Below are positions 52,770-61,658 of a stretch of DNA of 64,000 nucleotides, piece by piece. The translations under genes were made by a program, and so were the position numbers. Below the pieces are notes generated by a model. That model was given only the letters and a program-made list of their open reading frames with translations. It did no database searches and was not told where the DNA came from. Each line of letters starts with the position of its first letter. Within the stretch, counting starts at the first letter, position 1. Source of the DNA: UBA1801 sp035353395 (lineage in GTDB: Bacteria > Acidobacteriota > Holophagae > Holophagales > Holophagaceae); NCBI GenBank assembly GCA_035353395.1, contig DAOPZL010000009.1, positions 1-64,000 of the forward strand. The letters run 5' to 3'.

Positions 52770-53597
52770 TCAACTGACCGGGACCAGGGCTTTCGGGGGC
52801 GGGAGCTCCGGATCCCCCGGATAGCGAACCCGTTCGAGGAACAGGCCCGAGGCGGGAGCCGCATTCTCGGCCCAGTGGAGCGTGGCCCTGGGATCGGGCC
52901 TGGCCAGGTGCCTCGCCACCTCCTCCGGATCCTCCCGCCCCAGGGCGCAACGCACGGAGGCCCCCACCATGCGCCGAACCTGGCGCCTCAGGAAGTGCCT
53001 GGCCGTGACCCGCAGCAGGATCAGGGATCCCTCGCGCAGGAACTCGCAGGCTCGGATCCGGCACCTGGAATCCTCGCCGGGCTCCAGGTCGGCGAAGGAG
53101 GCCAGGTCGTGGGGTCCTTCGAAGAGCCGCCAGCAAGCCTCCAGTGTCTCGAGGTCCAGGCGCCCCTTCGTCCACCAGACGTAGGGTTTCGCGAAGGCGC
53201 TCCGGCGCAGGCTGACCTGGTAGAGGTAGCTGCGCTCGAGGGCGTCGTGGCGCGCGTGGAAGGCGGGGCTGCACGCGGCGAGGGCCCGCACGGCGATGTC
53301 GGAGGGAAGGTGCTCGTCCAGCAGGCGCCTCAGCTCCGCCGGGGGGGGAGCCGCGGCGCCGTCCAGGTGGAGATGCGCCACCTGGCCCGCGGCATGGACG
53401 CCGATGTCCGTGCGGCCGGAACCCGCGAGGGCGAGGACCCGCAGCCCTCCCTCGTGGAGGAGGCGCTCGAGGGTGCCGGCCACGGTCCGGATCCCCTGGG
53501 CGCTCTGCCGCTCGCCCTGCTTCTGCCAGCCGTGGTAGCGGCTCCCGTCGTATTCCAGGAGCAGCCGGTAGGCTTTCCTGGCCTCGGCGGGCTTCAT
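52770..53597 (-). CDS. truA: tRNA pseudouridine(38-40) synthase
   Basis: 275 residues from the ATG at 53597, which overlaps the preceding stop as ATGA. Isomerises U38-U40 in the tRNA anticodon stem. Seen: RLLLEYDGSRYHGWQKQ, the catalytic Asp64 in LAGSGRTDIGVHAAGQVAHL, FHARHDALERSYLYQV, ARHFLRRQVRRMVG and FLERVRYP. Length normal (250-280). Confidence 0.95.
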   Translation of the reverse strand: MKPAEARKAYRLLLEYDGSRYHGWQKQGERQSAQGIRTVAGTLERLLHEGGLRVLALAGSGRTDIGVHAAGQVAHLHLDGAAAPPPAELRRLLDEHLPSDIAVRALAACSPAFHARHDALERSYLYQVSLRRSAFAKPYVWWTKGRLDLETLEACWRLFEGPHDLASFADLEPGEDSRCRIRACEFLREGSLILLRVTARHFLRRQVRRMVGASVRCALGREDPEEVARHLARPDPRATLHWAENAAPASGLFLERVRYPGDPELPPPKALVPVS

Positions 53598-53998
53598 TCG
53601 GGCAGGGGCAGGACGCACCGGATCTCACCCAGGAAGGCGTCGGGATCGTGGATGGGCTTCGAGATGTAGTGCTCGGCCCCGGTCTCGGACAGGAAGCGCT
53701 CCCGGTCCCCGAACATGGCGTGGGCGGTGGCGAGCATGACGGGGACCTTGGCCGTCTCCGGCCTGGACTTGAGGAGCCGCGTGATGAAGATGCCGTCCAC
53801 CTTCCGGCCCTCATAGGAGGAGCGCGAGAGGCTGATGTCCATGATGATCGCGTGGACGGTCCCGCTGGCGGCGAGCTGGAGGATCTCGTCGACGTCCTCC
53901 GAGACGCAGACTTCGTAGCCGCCCTTGCGGGTGAGCACCACCTTCATGAACTTCACGTTGATAGCGTCGTCCTCGACGATGAGGATCTTCTGTGGCAT
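53594..53998 (-). CDS. Stand-alone receiver-domain response regulator
   Basis: 134 residues; ATG with gagg 6 bases upstream. A single receiver: KILIVEDDAINVKFMKVVL (acidic pair), phospho-acceptor Asp54 in IIMDISLSRSSYEGRKVDG, VPVMLATAHAM (Thr/Ala switch) and HYISKPI (Lys). The DivK-like short form has no output domain; the loop after Asp54 is longer than usual, as in other DivK/CpdR-like or PilG-like receivers. Translationally coupled to truA. Confidence 0.93.
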   Translation of the reverse strand: MPQKILIVEDDAINVKFMKVVLTRKGGYEVCVSEDVDEILQLAASGTVHAIIMDISLSRSSYEGRKVDGIFITRLLKSRPETAKVPVMLATAHAMFGDRERFLSETGAEHYISKPIHDPDAFLGEIRCVLPLPE

Positions 53999-54014
53999 CC
54001 GGGACCTCTGCGGG

Positions 54015-54899
54015 CTAAGGATACTCCGTTTGGCCGGACCCGGCCGCGGGATCCGGACCCCTTCGAGGCCTCCTGGCCTCCAGAGCCCCCAGGATCTCGT
54101 CCGGGACGTTCAGGTTCCCCCTCCCGGTGCCCAGGGAGAGCCCCGGTTTGGAACTGCCGTGGTAATCGCTGCCTCCGCAGGCCACCATGTCCAGGTCGCG
54201 GGCCAGCCTGCAGAAATACTGCTGCTCGGCGGGGCTGTATTCACCGTAGTAGGCCTCGAATCCCACGATGCCCAGGTCCTTCAGGTCCCGCATGGCTTCC
54301 TCCCAGCGGAAGCCGCGCTGGGAGCACCGGCCCGGGTGGGCCACGACGCAGACCCCTCCGGCTTCGGAGATCCACCGGACGGCCTCGGCGGGCGTGATCA
54401 CCCGGAAGGGGACGTGGCCCGGGCAGCCGTCGCCGATGAGGCGCGCGAAGACGTCCTGGCGGCTGCTGGCCGCGCCTCGCTTGATGAGGGCCTTGGCGAA
54501 ATGGGACCTGGAGAGGAGACGGGTCGGCGCCACCGCGGCCACCTCCTCGAGGGTGATCGGGATGTTCAGGGCGTGGAGGCGCTCGACCATCCGGAAGTTC
54601 CGCTCCTCCCGCCTCTGGCGCATGTCGCTGATGCGCTCCAGGAGCGTGGGGTGGAGCGGGTCGATGAAGAGCCCCAGGAGGTGGACCTCCATGTTCATGA
54701 ACCGGCAGCTCAGCTCCAGGCCCGGGACAAGCCGGGCCCTGGCTGCGGCCTGGGCCTCGAGGAAGCGCGGCAGTCCCGCCACGGTGTCGTGGTCGGTCAG
54801 GGCGACGGCCGAGAGGCCGCACCCGTCCGCCAGCTCCGCCAGAGCCTCGGGCGTGTCAGTGCCATCGGAGAAGATGGAATGGCAGTGGAGGTCGATCAA
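54015..54899 (-). CDS. PHP-domain phosphoesterase (TrpH/RNase AM-like)
   Basis: 294 residues from a TTG at 54899. PHP metal motifs: IDLHCHSIFSDGTDTPEALAELA (HxH, D), VALTDHDTVAGLP (DHD), GLELSC (E), VVAHPGRC (H) and VACGGSDYHGSSKPGLSLG (DxH). This matches the YciV/TrpH group: 3',5'-nucleoside bisphosphate phosphatase or 5'-3' exonuclease (RNase AM) that matures rRNA 5' ends. No ribosome site precedes the TTG, but the MIDLHCHS beginning is the family norm. Confidence 0.9.
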   Translation of the reverse strand: MIDLHCHSIFSDGTDTPEALAELADGCGLSAVALTDHDTVAGLPRFLEAQAAARARLVPGLELSCRFMNMEVHLLGLFIDPLHPTLLERISDMRQRREERNFRMVERLHALNIPITLEEVAAVAPTRLLSRSHFAKALIKRGAASSRQDVFARLIGDGCPGHVPFRVITPAEAVRWISEAGGVCVVAHPGRCSQRGFRWEEAMRDLKDLGIVGFEAYYGEYSPAEQQYFCRLARDLDMVACGGSDYHGSSKPGLSLGTGRGNLNVPDEILGALEARRPRRGPDPAAGSGQTEYP

Positions 54900-54948
54900 G
54901 GTCGGACCCGGGAGGAAGGGTGGGACAGAACGGAATCGATGGAAAGGA

Positions 54949-55227
54949 TCAGGTCGCGAGCAGCCGGCGATTCGCGCGGTAGAGGGCCGCGAGCATCACC
55001 GCGACCGCCTGGAACAGTTCCGGGGGGATCATCATGTCGACATCGAGGGGCTCCAGGGCCTCGAGGAGATCGGGATCCCGCTCCACGGGAACGTCGTGTT
55101 CCCGGGCGAGATCCAGGATCCGGTCCGCCAGGAGCCCTCGTCCCTTCGCCACGAGCCTGGGCGCCGCGTCCAGGAAGGGCGCCTCGGGGTGGTAGCGAAG
55201 GGCTACGGCTCTGGGTCTCTTGGTCAT
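54949..55227 (-). CDS. Free-standing FlhB/EscU C-terminal domain protein
   Basis: 92 residues. The whole protein aligns by eye with the cytoplasmic C-terminal domain of the flagellar/type III export switch FlhB: PRAVALRYHPEA, APRLVAKGRGLLADRILDLAREHDVPVERDPDLLEALEPL, and IPPELFQAVAVMLAALYR. The NPTH autocleavage motif of real FlhB is absent at the start (RPRAVAL). Such single-domain FlhB homologues (FlhX or YlqH type) occur in several phyla; role unknown, perhaps accessory to flagellar export. Confidence 0.85.
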   Translation of the reverse strand: MTKRPRAVALRYHPEAPFLDAAPRLVAKGRGLLADRILDLAREHDVPVERDPDLLEALEPLDVDMMIPPELFQAVAVMLAALYRANRRLLAT

Positions 55228-55237
55228 TCCATGGAGA

Positions 55238-56758
55238 CTACTGGATCAGCTGGGTGGCCTTCTCGTCGTCCTCGAGTTCGTCCATCGCCAGCCGCCGGAA
55301 GATGGCCATGTCGGCCAGGGACATGAAGCTGATGTAGGCGAAGCCGCTGAAGAAGAGCCAGAGGAAGGGGACGGAGGCCCACTTCCGGAGGTAGACGGCG
55401 ATCCCCATGGCCACGAGATAGTAGACGGCGAAGGCCAGGTCCAGGAAGGTGATGAGGCTCTTGGGCACCTTGTAGGCCCGCTTGCTGATGGCCTTGCCGT
55501 TCTCGTCCACGCCCAGCTTGGGCGTGCGCTTGAACTCGATGTCGTTGGTGAAGAAGCCTTCCAGCACGGCCTTGGCCTGGTTCAGGCCGAGCCCGATGCC
55601 GAGGCTCATCAGGCAGGGAATGTACTTGATCCGCTTGGTCCAGCCCTTGTTGTTCTTCACCTCGCGCTGGGACAGGCCGAAGTAGAGGCCCACGCTCACG
55701 GCGTTCAGCACGAAGAACGGGCCGTCGGTGAGCAGCAGGATCTTCGCGGGGGTTCCGGTGCGGAAGACCATGCAGGGAACCATGATGATGGCCAGGATGA
55801 CCATCAGGATGTAGTTGCAGTTGGCGGTCAGGTGGAACCAGCACTCGGCCTTGGTGTGCAGGCTCTCCTTGCTGGTGAGGAGGGTCTTCATGAGCTTGCG
55901 GATGACCTGGGCGTTGCCCTTGGCCCAGCGGTGCTGCTGGCTCTTGAAGGCGTTCACCTCCACGGGCAGCTCGGCGGGGACCACGAGGTCCTTGAGGTAG
56001 ACGCCCCGCCAGCCCTTCAGCTGGGCGCGGTAGCTCAGGTCGGCGTCCTCGGTGATGGTGTCGTGCTGCCACCCGCCCGCGTCGGCGATGGCCGAGACGC
56101 GCCACATGCCCGCGGTGCCGGAGAAGTTGAAGAAGGCATTGGACCGGTGGCGGGCGGTGTGCTCGTAGATGAAGTGGCCGTCGAGCAGGATGGCCTGGAC
56201 CTGGGTCAGGAGGGAGAAGTCCCGGTTGAGGTGGTCCCAGCAGCCCTGGATGAAGGCGATCTTGTCGTCGGCGAAGTGGGGGACGGCCTTCCGGAGGAAG
56301 TCCGGGGTGGGGAGGAAGTCGGCGTCGAACATGGCCACGAACTCGCCCTTGGCGGCCTTGAGGCCGTTGTCCAGGGCGCCGGCCTTGAAGCCGGTGCGGT
56401 CCGTGCGGTGGATGTAGCTGATGTCGTAACCCAGGAGGCGGTACCGCTCGCAGATGTTCTGGGCCACCTTGACGGTGTCGTCCGTGGAGTCGTCCAGCAC
56501 CTGGATCTCGAGCTTCTCCTTGGGCCAGTCCATGCGGACGACGTAGTCCATGAGGCGCTCCACGACGTTCATCTCGTTGAAGATCGCGAGCTGCACGGTG
56601 ACCATCGGGAGGAAGTCCGGTCCGCCCTTGGGCTGGGGCACGTCCTTCTTGTGCCGGTAGTAAAGGATGAGCATCCAGAGCCGATGGGCCCCATAGATGC
56701 TGAGAATGGACAAGATCGTGAAGTAGGTCGCGAGCACGATCGTGCGGACGAGTTCCAT
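55238..56758 (-). CDS. Membrane family-2 glycosyltransferase (cellulose synthase-like)
   Basis: 506 residues from the ATG at 56758 with aggagg about 10 bases upstream. One N-terminal membrane helix; the GT2 catalytic part has VTVQLAIFNEMNVVERLMDYV, LDDSTDDT, FKAGALDNGL, MFDADFLP (DxD), TITEDADLSYR (TED) and QQHRWAKG (QxxRW), then about five C-terminal membrane helices. The D, DxD, TED, QxxRW set is that of processive, cellulose synthase-like enzymes, including glucomannan/CslA-type. Product is unknown. Divergent from the PEGA kinase gene, with an AT-richer gap between. Confidence 0.93.
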   Translation of the reverse strand: MELVRTIVLATYFTILSILSIYGAHRLWMLILYYRHKKDVPQPKGGPDFLPMVTVQLAIFNEMNVVERLMDYVVRMDWPKEKLEIQVLDDSTDDTVKVAQNICERYRLLGYDISYIHRTDRTGFKAGALDNGLKAAKGEFVAMFDADFLPTPDFLRKAVPHFADDKIAFIQGCWDHLNRDFSLLTQVQAILLDGHFIYEHTARHRSNAFFNFSGTAGMWRVSAIADAGGWQHDTITEDADLSYRAQLKGWRGVYLKDLVVPAELPVEVNAFKSQQHRWAKGNAQVIRKLMKTLLTSKESLHTKAECWFHLTANCNYILMVILAIIMVPCMVFRTGTPAKILLLTDGPFFVLNAVSVGLYFGLSQREVKNNKGWTKRIKYIPCLMSLGIGLGLNQAKAVLEGFFTNDIEFKRTPKLGVDENGKAISKRAYKVPKSLITFLDLAFAVYYLVAMGIAVYLRKWASVPFLWLFFSGFAYISFMSLADMAIFRRLAMDELEDDEKATQLIQ

Positions 56759-56926
56759 CGCTATCAAACCTCCTCGCCCACCAGCATGAGCGAACCTCAA
56801 TTCTGCCATCTTTTCGTCGAAAAGTCCTTTCATCATTAGGGAAAAACATTGGGAAAACTCGTGCCAATTTCAGCTAAAATGCTAAAAGTCCTTGATTCCT
56901 GATCGGTTGCCCCAGAGCGAACACGA

Positions 56927-58840
56927 ATGCCAGATACCGAGAACATCCCCAGGACCATCGGCCGCTACGAGGTCAGGCGTCAGCTCGGAGCGGGCGCCAT
57001 GGGTTGCGTCTACCTCGCGGAGGACCCTCGGATCAAGCGCAAGCTGGCCATCAAGGTCGTGAAGCTGGACGCCATGCGCAGCGAGGAGGACCGCCGGGAG
57101 TACCTGGCGCGCTTCCAGCGGGAAGCGGAGGTGTCGGGAGTCCTCAACGATCCGGGCATCGTCACCATCTATGATGTGGGCGACAGCGACATGGGGCCCT
57201 TCCTGGCCATGGAATACGTCCAGGGGCAGCCCCTGGACGGCCTCATCAAGTCCGGGCGGCTGCCGGCCATGCCGCTCCGGGCCAAGCTGAGGATCGCCTG
57301 CGGGGTGGCCGCGGCCCTGGATCACGCCCACGCCCACAACATCGTCCACCGGGACGTGAAGCCGGGCAACGTCATCCTCACGGAGGACGGGCGGCCCAAG
57401 CTCATGGACTTCGGCATCGCCAAGCGCGAGGACGCCTCCCTGACGCAGACGGGCACCTTCCTGGGGACCCCCAGCTATGCGAGCCCCGAGCAGATCAAGG
57501 AGGGCCACGCGACCCTCCTCTCGGACGTGTTCAGCTTCGGCGTGATGATCTTCGAGCTCCTGTCCGGGACCTTGCCGTTCCCCGGGACCTCGATCAACAC
57601 GATCCTCTACCGGATCGTCAACGAGCAGCCGGTGGAGGTGAATCCCCCGGTCGCCGGCCTGCTTCCCGACGCCTGGCAGCGGATCTTCCTGAGGGTCCTC
57701 TCCAAGAACCCGGGGGAGCGCCATCCCTCCTGCTCGGCCTTCGTCCGGGAACTGATCGAAGCGGCGACGGAACTGGATCCGTCCGTCCGGACGGAACTCC
57801 TGGGCCTGCTCCGGCAGGGGGCCGTGCCCCTGGTGATGCCGCCGACCCCCATCACCCGGACCCTGGACGACACCCAGGCCACGAGCCGGCGCAGGATCCG
57901 TCCGGGCTCGAGGGGGGTGCTCTACGGCGGGATCCTGGCGGGGCTCGTGGTCCTGGGACTGGGCTTCTTCCTGTTCTCGGGCAAGGCCGGAGAGGAAGTC
58001 CGCCTCACGACCGATCCCCCCCAGGCGACCCTGGCCATGAACGGGCAGGTCCTGGACGCGAACAAGCCGCTGATCATGAAGGAGGGGGACCGGCTCGAGA
58101 TCCGGAAGCCGGGCTTCGTGACGGCGCAGTACGTGCACGGGAGGGGCGACAAGGCCCCCCGGATCGTCCTGCAGCCGGTCCTGAGCGAGGTGAGGCTGCG
58201 CACGGATCCGCCCGGCGCCGAGGTCGTCCTGGATTCCCGCAAGCTGCAGGGCGCCACCCCCTTGGTGATCAAGGACTGGAACCAGGGCCAGCTCCACGAC
58301 TTGACCTTCACGCATCCCCAGTCCGGCGTCGGGCTCTCCACCCGCTTCGACGTGGGGGAGGTTCCCGGGGACAAGGTCTTCAAGCTCCTGCCCCTGGACG
58401 AGCTGCGCACGACGGGCGAGACGGGCAACGTGGTCTCCTCCTCGACGGGGGTCCTCAAGCTGGCGGGCGGCTTCACGGCCCGGGTCAAGGTGGACGGAAA
58501 GGACGTGGGGGGAGGCGCCAGGCTTTCGCTCGCCCCCGGCAGCCACAGGATCGACCTCGCCAACCCGAAGGTCTTCTACCAGGAGACCCGGACGGTGCAG
58601 ATCACCGCCGGCCAGACGGTGACGGTCGCCCTGCCGGACCTGGCCAGGCTGACCGTCTCCACCTTCCCGTCCTCGGGGACCATCGTGATCGACGGGGTGC
58701 CCACGGAGGTGGAAAGCGACGGCAGCACCGCCATTCCGGTGGTCAAGGGCAGGCACACCATCAGCATCCAGGGAAGGGAGGGCAGCTCCCGCACCATCGA
58801 GGTGGACAAGGAAACCCTGGAGCTGAATTTCAAGATCTAG
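56927..58840 (+). CDS. Membrane Ser/Thr protein kinase with extracytoplasmic PEGA repeats
   Basis: 637 residues. Kinase domain (about 12-280): GAGAMGCVYLAED, LAIKVVKL (Lys43), HNIVHRDVKPGNVIL (HRD), LMDFGIAK (DFG) and GTPSYASPEQI, a Hanks-type kinase of the PknB/Acidobacterial style. A Pro/Thr linker and one membrane helix (about 327-347, LYGGILAGLVVLGLGFFLF) are followed by PEGA-like beta repeats (about 355-637: VRLTTDPPQATLAMNGQVL; VRLRTDPPGAEVVLDSRKLQGATPL; LTVSTFPSSGTIVIDGVPTEV). PEGA domains sit at the cell wall side and bind peptidoglycan-like or surface partners. Substrate unknown; adjacent to a divergent polysaccharide synthase. Confidence 0.94.
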   Translation: MPDTENIPRTIGRYEVRRQLGAGAMGCVYLAEDPRIKRKLAIKVVKLDAMRSEEDRREYLARFQREAEVSGVLNDPGIVTIYDVGDSDMGPFLAMEYVQGQPLDGLIKSGRLPAMPLRAKLRIACGVAAALDHAHAHNIVHRDVKPGNVILTEDGRPKLMDFGIAKREDASLTQTGTFLGTPSYASPEQIKEGHATLLSDVFSFGVMIFELLSGTLPFPGTSINTILYRIVNEQPVEVNPPVAGLLPDAWQRIFLRVLSKNPGERHPSCSAFVRELIEAATELDPSVRTELLGLLRQGAVPLVMPPTPITRTLDDTQATSRRRIRPGSRGVLYGGILAGLVVLGLGFFLFSGKAGEEVRLTTDPPQATLAMNGQVLDANKPLIMKEGDRLEIRKPGFVTAQYVHGRGDKAPRIVLQPVLSEVRLRTDPPGAEVVLDSRKLQGATPLVIKDWNQGQLHDLTFTHPQSGVGLSTRFDVGEVPGDKVFKLLPLDELRTTGETGNVVSSSTGVLKLAGGFTARVKVDGKDVGGGARLSLAPGSHRIDLANPKVFYQETRTVQITAGQTVTVALPDLARLTVSTFPSSGTIVIDGVPTEVESDGSTAIPVVKGRHTISIQGREGSSRTIEVDKETLELNFKI

Positions 58841-58910
58841 GATTCGTTCATCGGATTTCGCGGGAACGGCCCATTGGACTATCGTGATTCCGGGAAGGGA
58901 GGTCAGAGAG

Positions 58911-59873
58911 ATGGACACGGCACCGGCGCCTCCCGAAATGGAATTCCCGGGATCCCCGGGACCTTGGCGGTCCTGGAGGGAGGCCGTCTCGGGCGGATTC
59001 TCCGGCCGCGGGCTGCAGCTCATCCTGGCCTGGATCGTCTTCGATGCGCTCTCCGGGACGGCCTGGGCCCTGCACCTCGAGGGACTGGCCCGGTGGAGCG
59101 CGCTGCCCAGCTACTGGGGCGAACTGCTCACCGCCAGGGACGTGTGGGAGCTCCTGGAGAACGGCGGCCTCCGGCAGGACCCGCTGGGAACCTGGGCTCC
59201 GCTGATCGGCTCCCTGGCCCTGCTCTGGGTTTTCTGGGCCGGCTGGCGGGTCCAGACGGGGGCGGTGGGCCTGGCCGCCCGGCTGGGTCCATGGCTTTGC
59301 GGCTTCCTGGAGACCCTGATCATCGGGATCCCCATCGTCATTCTCGGCTACGGGGTGTCCTGGGTGCTGGAGGGCCTCGCCGGGACGGGCATCCACGGAC
59401 TCGGCTGGCTGAACCTGGTGGGGGGCACCCTGTTCCGCATGTTCTGCGTCTCCACCGCCATGGTCCAGTGGTGGCTATGCCGGATCGACCGGGCCGGGCT
59501 GCACCAGCCGAACTGGTACCTGGGCAGCCCCGAGCGGCTCCTGACGCACATGGCGCAGAGCTTCCAGCGGCTCTGGACCCACCCCCTGCAGTGGGGAGCC
59601 TTCATCCTGGGCGGGGTGCTCGTCAGGGTGGGGCTGCACTTCCTGGTGTTCCTCTTCGCCTGGAGGGCGGGCGGGGGCAGCAGCGCCCGCGTGTGGATCT
59701 TCCTCCTCCTGCAGATCGGGGCCGCCGGCGTGAACGCCTGGCTCCTGGGCTGGTTCCTGAGGCTCACCGCGCTCTTCTGGCGCGAGGATGCCCGCCAGCG
59801 CCGCGAGACCCGGGGCCTCGAACGGGGTTACGAGGGGCGGAACGAGGAAGAACGGCAGCATGGGATGGCTTGA
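58911..59873 (+). CDS. Multi-pass membrane protein, function unknown
   Basis: 320 residues from the ATG at 58911, 8 bases after ggagg (GTG at 58884 is possible). Five or six hydrophobic segments (about 35-55, 110-125, 135-160, 180-200, 240-262, 275-292) rich in Trp, with a charged C-terminal tail (EDARQRRETRGLERGYEGRNEEERQ). No family recognised. It follows the PEGA kinase by 70 bases on the same strand and may be part of the same unit. Confidence 0.68.
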   Translation: MDTAPAPPEMEFPGSPGPWRSWREAVSGGFSGRGLQLILAWIVFDALSGTAWALHLEGLARWSALPSYWGELLTARDVWELLENGGLRQDPLGTWAPLIGSLALLWVFWAGWRVQTGAVGLAARLGPWLCGFLETLIIGIPIVILGYGVSWVLEGLAGTGIHGLGWLNLVGGTLFRMFCVSTAMVQWWLCRIDRAGLHQPNWYLGSPERLLTHMAQSFQRLWTHPLQWGAFILGGVLVRVGLHFLVFLFAWRAGGGSSARVWIFLLLQIGAAGVNAWLLGWFLRLTALFWREDARQRRETRGLERGYEGRNEEERQHGMA

Positions 59874-59955
59874 TCGCTGAGGACCTTGACCCCAGGGTTG
59901 GAGGGGGGCCTGGGCGGAAAGTGCCTATGTCGAAATGGAGCATGCGAGCCTTCCC

Positions 59956-59982
59956 TTGACGGGGAGTACCCCGGGAGTACCC
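59956..59982 (+). promoter_or_regulatory. TTGACG box followed by a tandem 10-bp repeat
   Basis: TTGACG at 59956-59961 is a good -35 candidate for the DUF465 gene. Immediately after come two copies of GGGAGTACCC (59962-59971 and 59973-59982), 11 bases apart, about one helical turn. No clear -10 box is seen at the expected spacing. The repeats may be binding sites for a regulator. Confidence 0.35.
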
Positions 59983-60045
59983 TTTGGGTCGGGCAAGGCG
60001 ATTGAGAAATTGCTTCCCTGCCAAGGGACCCATTCCGGAGGATGC

Positions 60046-60279
60046 ATGGATTTTCTTAAGCCTGAGGTCCAGGACCGCCTGATGAAGGAACACTTCGAGT
60101 TCCGCAAGCTGATGGAAGAGCACAAGGCTGCGGACGAGCGGTTGCACTATCTCCAGAACAAGATCCGTCTCACTGCGAAGGAGTCGATCGAAGAGGTCGA
60201 ACTCAAGAAGGCCAAGCTTCGCGCCAAGGAGCGGATCTACCGCATCGTCGAAGAGCACTCGAAGGGGCGCAGCCAGTAG
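60046..60279 (+). CDS. DUF465 (YdcH-like) small coiled-coil protein
   Basis: 77 residues from the ATG at 60046, right after ccggaggatgc. Sequence is a single charged helical coiled coil: LMKEHFEFRKLMEEHKAADERLHYLQNKIRLTAKESIEEVELKKAKLRAKERIYRIV, the pattern of DUF465 proteins. Function unknown in this family. It is followed by a strong terminator, so it is probably a monocistronic, well-expressed gene. Confidence 0.9.
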   Translation: MDFLKPEVQDRLMKEHFEFRKLMEEHKAADERLHYLQNKIRLTAKESIEEVELKKAKLRAKERIYRIVEEHSKGRSQ

Positions 60280-60304
60280 GATCAGCAACGGATCCTGGAC
60301 AGGA

Positions 60305-60335
60305 CCTGCCCCGGCTTCACCGGGGCAGGTTTTTT
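60305..60335 (+). terminator. Rho-independent terminator after the DUF465 gene
   Basis: Ten-base stem cctgccccgg (60305-60314) and ccggggcagg (60320-60329) with a 5-base loop and six T (60330-60335). It starts about 26 bases after the stop codon. The minus-strand hutI ends 25 bases further on; the element lacks a T tract for that strand. Confidence 0.93.
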
Positions 60336-60359
60336 AGTTCCGGGCCTCGGGATCGGGCC

Positions 60360-61565
60360 TCAGCCGACGACCTCCGGCACGAAGGCCTCGCCCATCCAGT
60401 AGACCAGCTCCAGGGGGTGCTTCACGTCCCAGAGCAGCACCTTGCCGAGGGCTCCGGGGTGCAGGTGGCCGAGGTCCGGCCGCTTCAGGCTCCGGGCAGG
60501 GTGCAGGGTCACGGCCGTGTAGGCCTCCTCGAAGGTCATCCGCAGTTGCAGGCATCCCAGGCGCAGGACCAGGAGGGGATCGAGGCAGGCGCAGGAGCCC
60601 GGGTTGAAGTCCGAGGCCAGGGCCACCCGGCAGCCGGCCTCGATCATCCTGCGGGCCGGAGCCCAGTCCCGCATGCCCAGGAACAGGGTCGTGCAGGGCA
60701 GGAGGGTGGGCGTCACCCCGGCCGCGGCCATGGCCTTGATGCCCTCGTCGGAGGCGAACATCAGGTGGTCGGCGCTGGCGGCGCCCAGCTCGGCCGCCAG
60801 TTCGGCGCCGCCCGTGTGGCCGAACTCGTCGGCGTGGATCCTGGGGACCAGGCCCAGGGCTTTGCCGGACTCCAGGACCGCGCGGCCGTCCGCCGGGGAG
60901 AACACGCCCTTCTCCACGAACACGTCGCAGAATCTGGCGATCCCCGGGTGGCGCCGGACCAGTTCCGGCTGCCAGGTCTCCGCCACGACCTTGGCGTAGC
61001 CCGCGGGGTCCCCCTGGAACTCGGGAGGGATGTCGTGGGCGGGCATGAGCGTGACGTCGAGGCTCCAGCCCCGGCCCTTCAGGACACCGTAGGCCTCCAG
61101 CAGCCGCGATTCCGAGTCCAGGGACAGGCCGTAGCCCGTCTTGGCCTCCAGGTGCACGACGCCCTTCCCCTTCAGCTTCCGGAGGCGGTCCTCGCCCAGC
61201 GAGACCAGCTCGTCCAGGCCGGCCGCCCGGGTGGCGCGCACCGTCTCCCGGATGCCGCCTCCTTCCTCCGCGATCTGGGCGTAGCTCACGCCGTGGAGCC
61301 TGCGGTTGAACTCCTGGCTGCGGTCGCCGCCGAAGATCAGGTGGGTGTGGGGGTCCACGAAGCCGGGGGAGGCCCACCGCCCCTTCCCGTCCACGATTTC
61401 CGCGCTCCGCCACTCCGGGGGCAGCGCCGCCTCGGGTCCCAGCCAGGCGACCCGCCCTCCCTCCAGGGCCACGGCTGCCTTCTCGACGTAGTCCACGGCC
61501 CAGGGGCGGGCAGGATCCGGAGTGACGACTCCACGGAGGTTGGTGAGGAGGGTTCGCGTTTCCAT
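60360..61565 (-). CDS. hutI: Imidazolonepropionase
   Basis: 401 residues. Hydrolyses imidazolone-5-propionate to N-formimino-glutamate in histidine degradation. Amidohydrolase motifs: VDPHTHLIFGGDRSQEFNRRLHG (HxH), EAKTGYGLS, LMPAHDIPPEF, IHADEFGHTGG (metal His), SADHLMFASDEGI and ASDFNPGSCACLDPLL (Asp). These segments match HutI specifically rather than generic amidohydrolases. No other hut genes are seen in the window. Transcribed towards the DUF465 terminator; start ATG at 61565. Confidence 0.95.
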   Translation of the reverse strand: METRTLLTNLRGVVTPDPARPWAVDYVEKAAVALEGGRVAWLGPEAALPPEWRSAEIVDGKGRWASPGFVDPHTHLIFGGDRSQEFNRRLHGVSYAQIAEEGGGIRETVRATRAAGLDELVSLGEDRLRKLKGKGVVHLEAKTGYGLSLDSESRLLEAYGVLKGRGWSLDVTLMPAHDIPPEFQGDPAGYAKVVAETWQPELVRRHPGIARFCDVFVEKGVFSPADGRAVLESGKALGLVPRIHADEFGHTGGAELAAELGAASADHLMFASDEGIKAMAAAGVTPTLLPCTTLFLGMRDWAPARRMIEAGCRVALASDFNPGSCACLDPLLVLRLGCLQLRMTFEEAYTAVTLHPARSLKRPDLGHLHPGALGKVLLWDVKHPLELVYWMGEAFVPEVVG

Positions 61566-61658
61566 GGCTAGATTGTGCCACCTTTGGCCGGGCCCGCTTT
61601 CGGATCGGCGGGAGGCGGCTGGGCCGCTCTGTTAACATCCAGCAACCCGGAGGTTCCA

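Noticed and set aside
55220..56839. Plus-strand open frame opposite the glycosyltransferase
   Set aside because: Low-complexity Val/Gly/Leu/His sequence typical of an antisense frame; the minus strand has all GT2 motifs.
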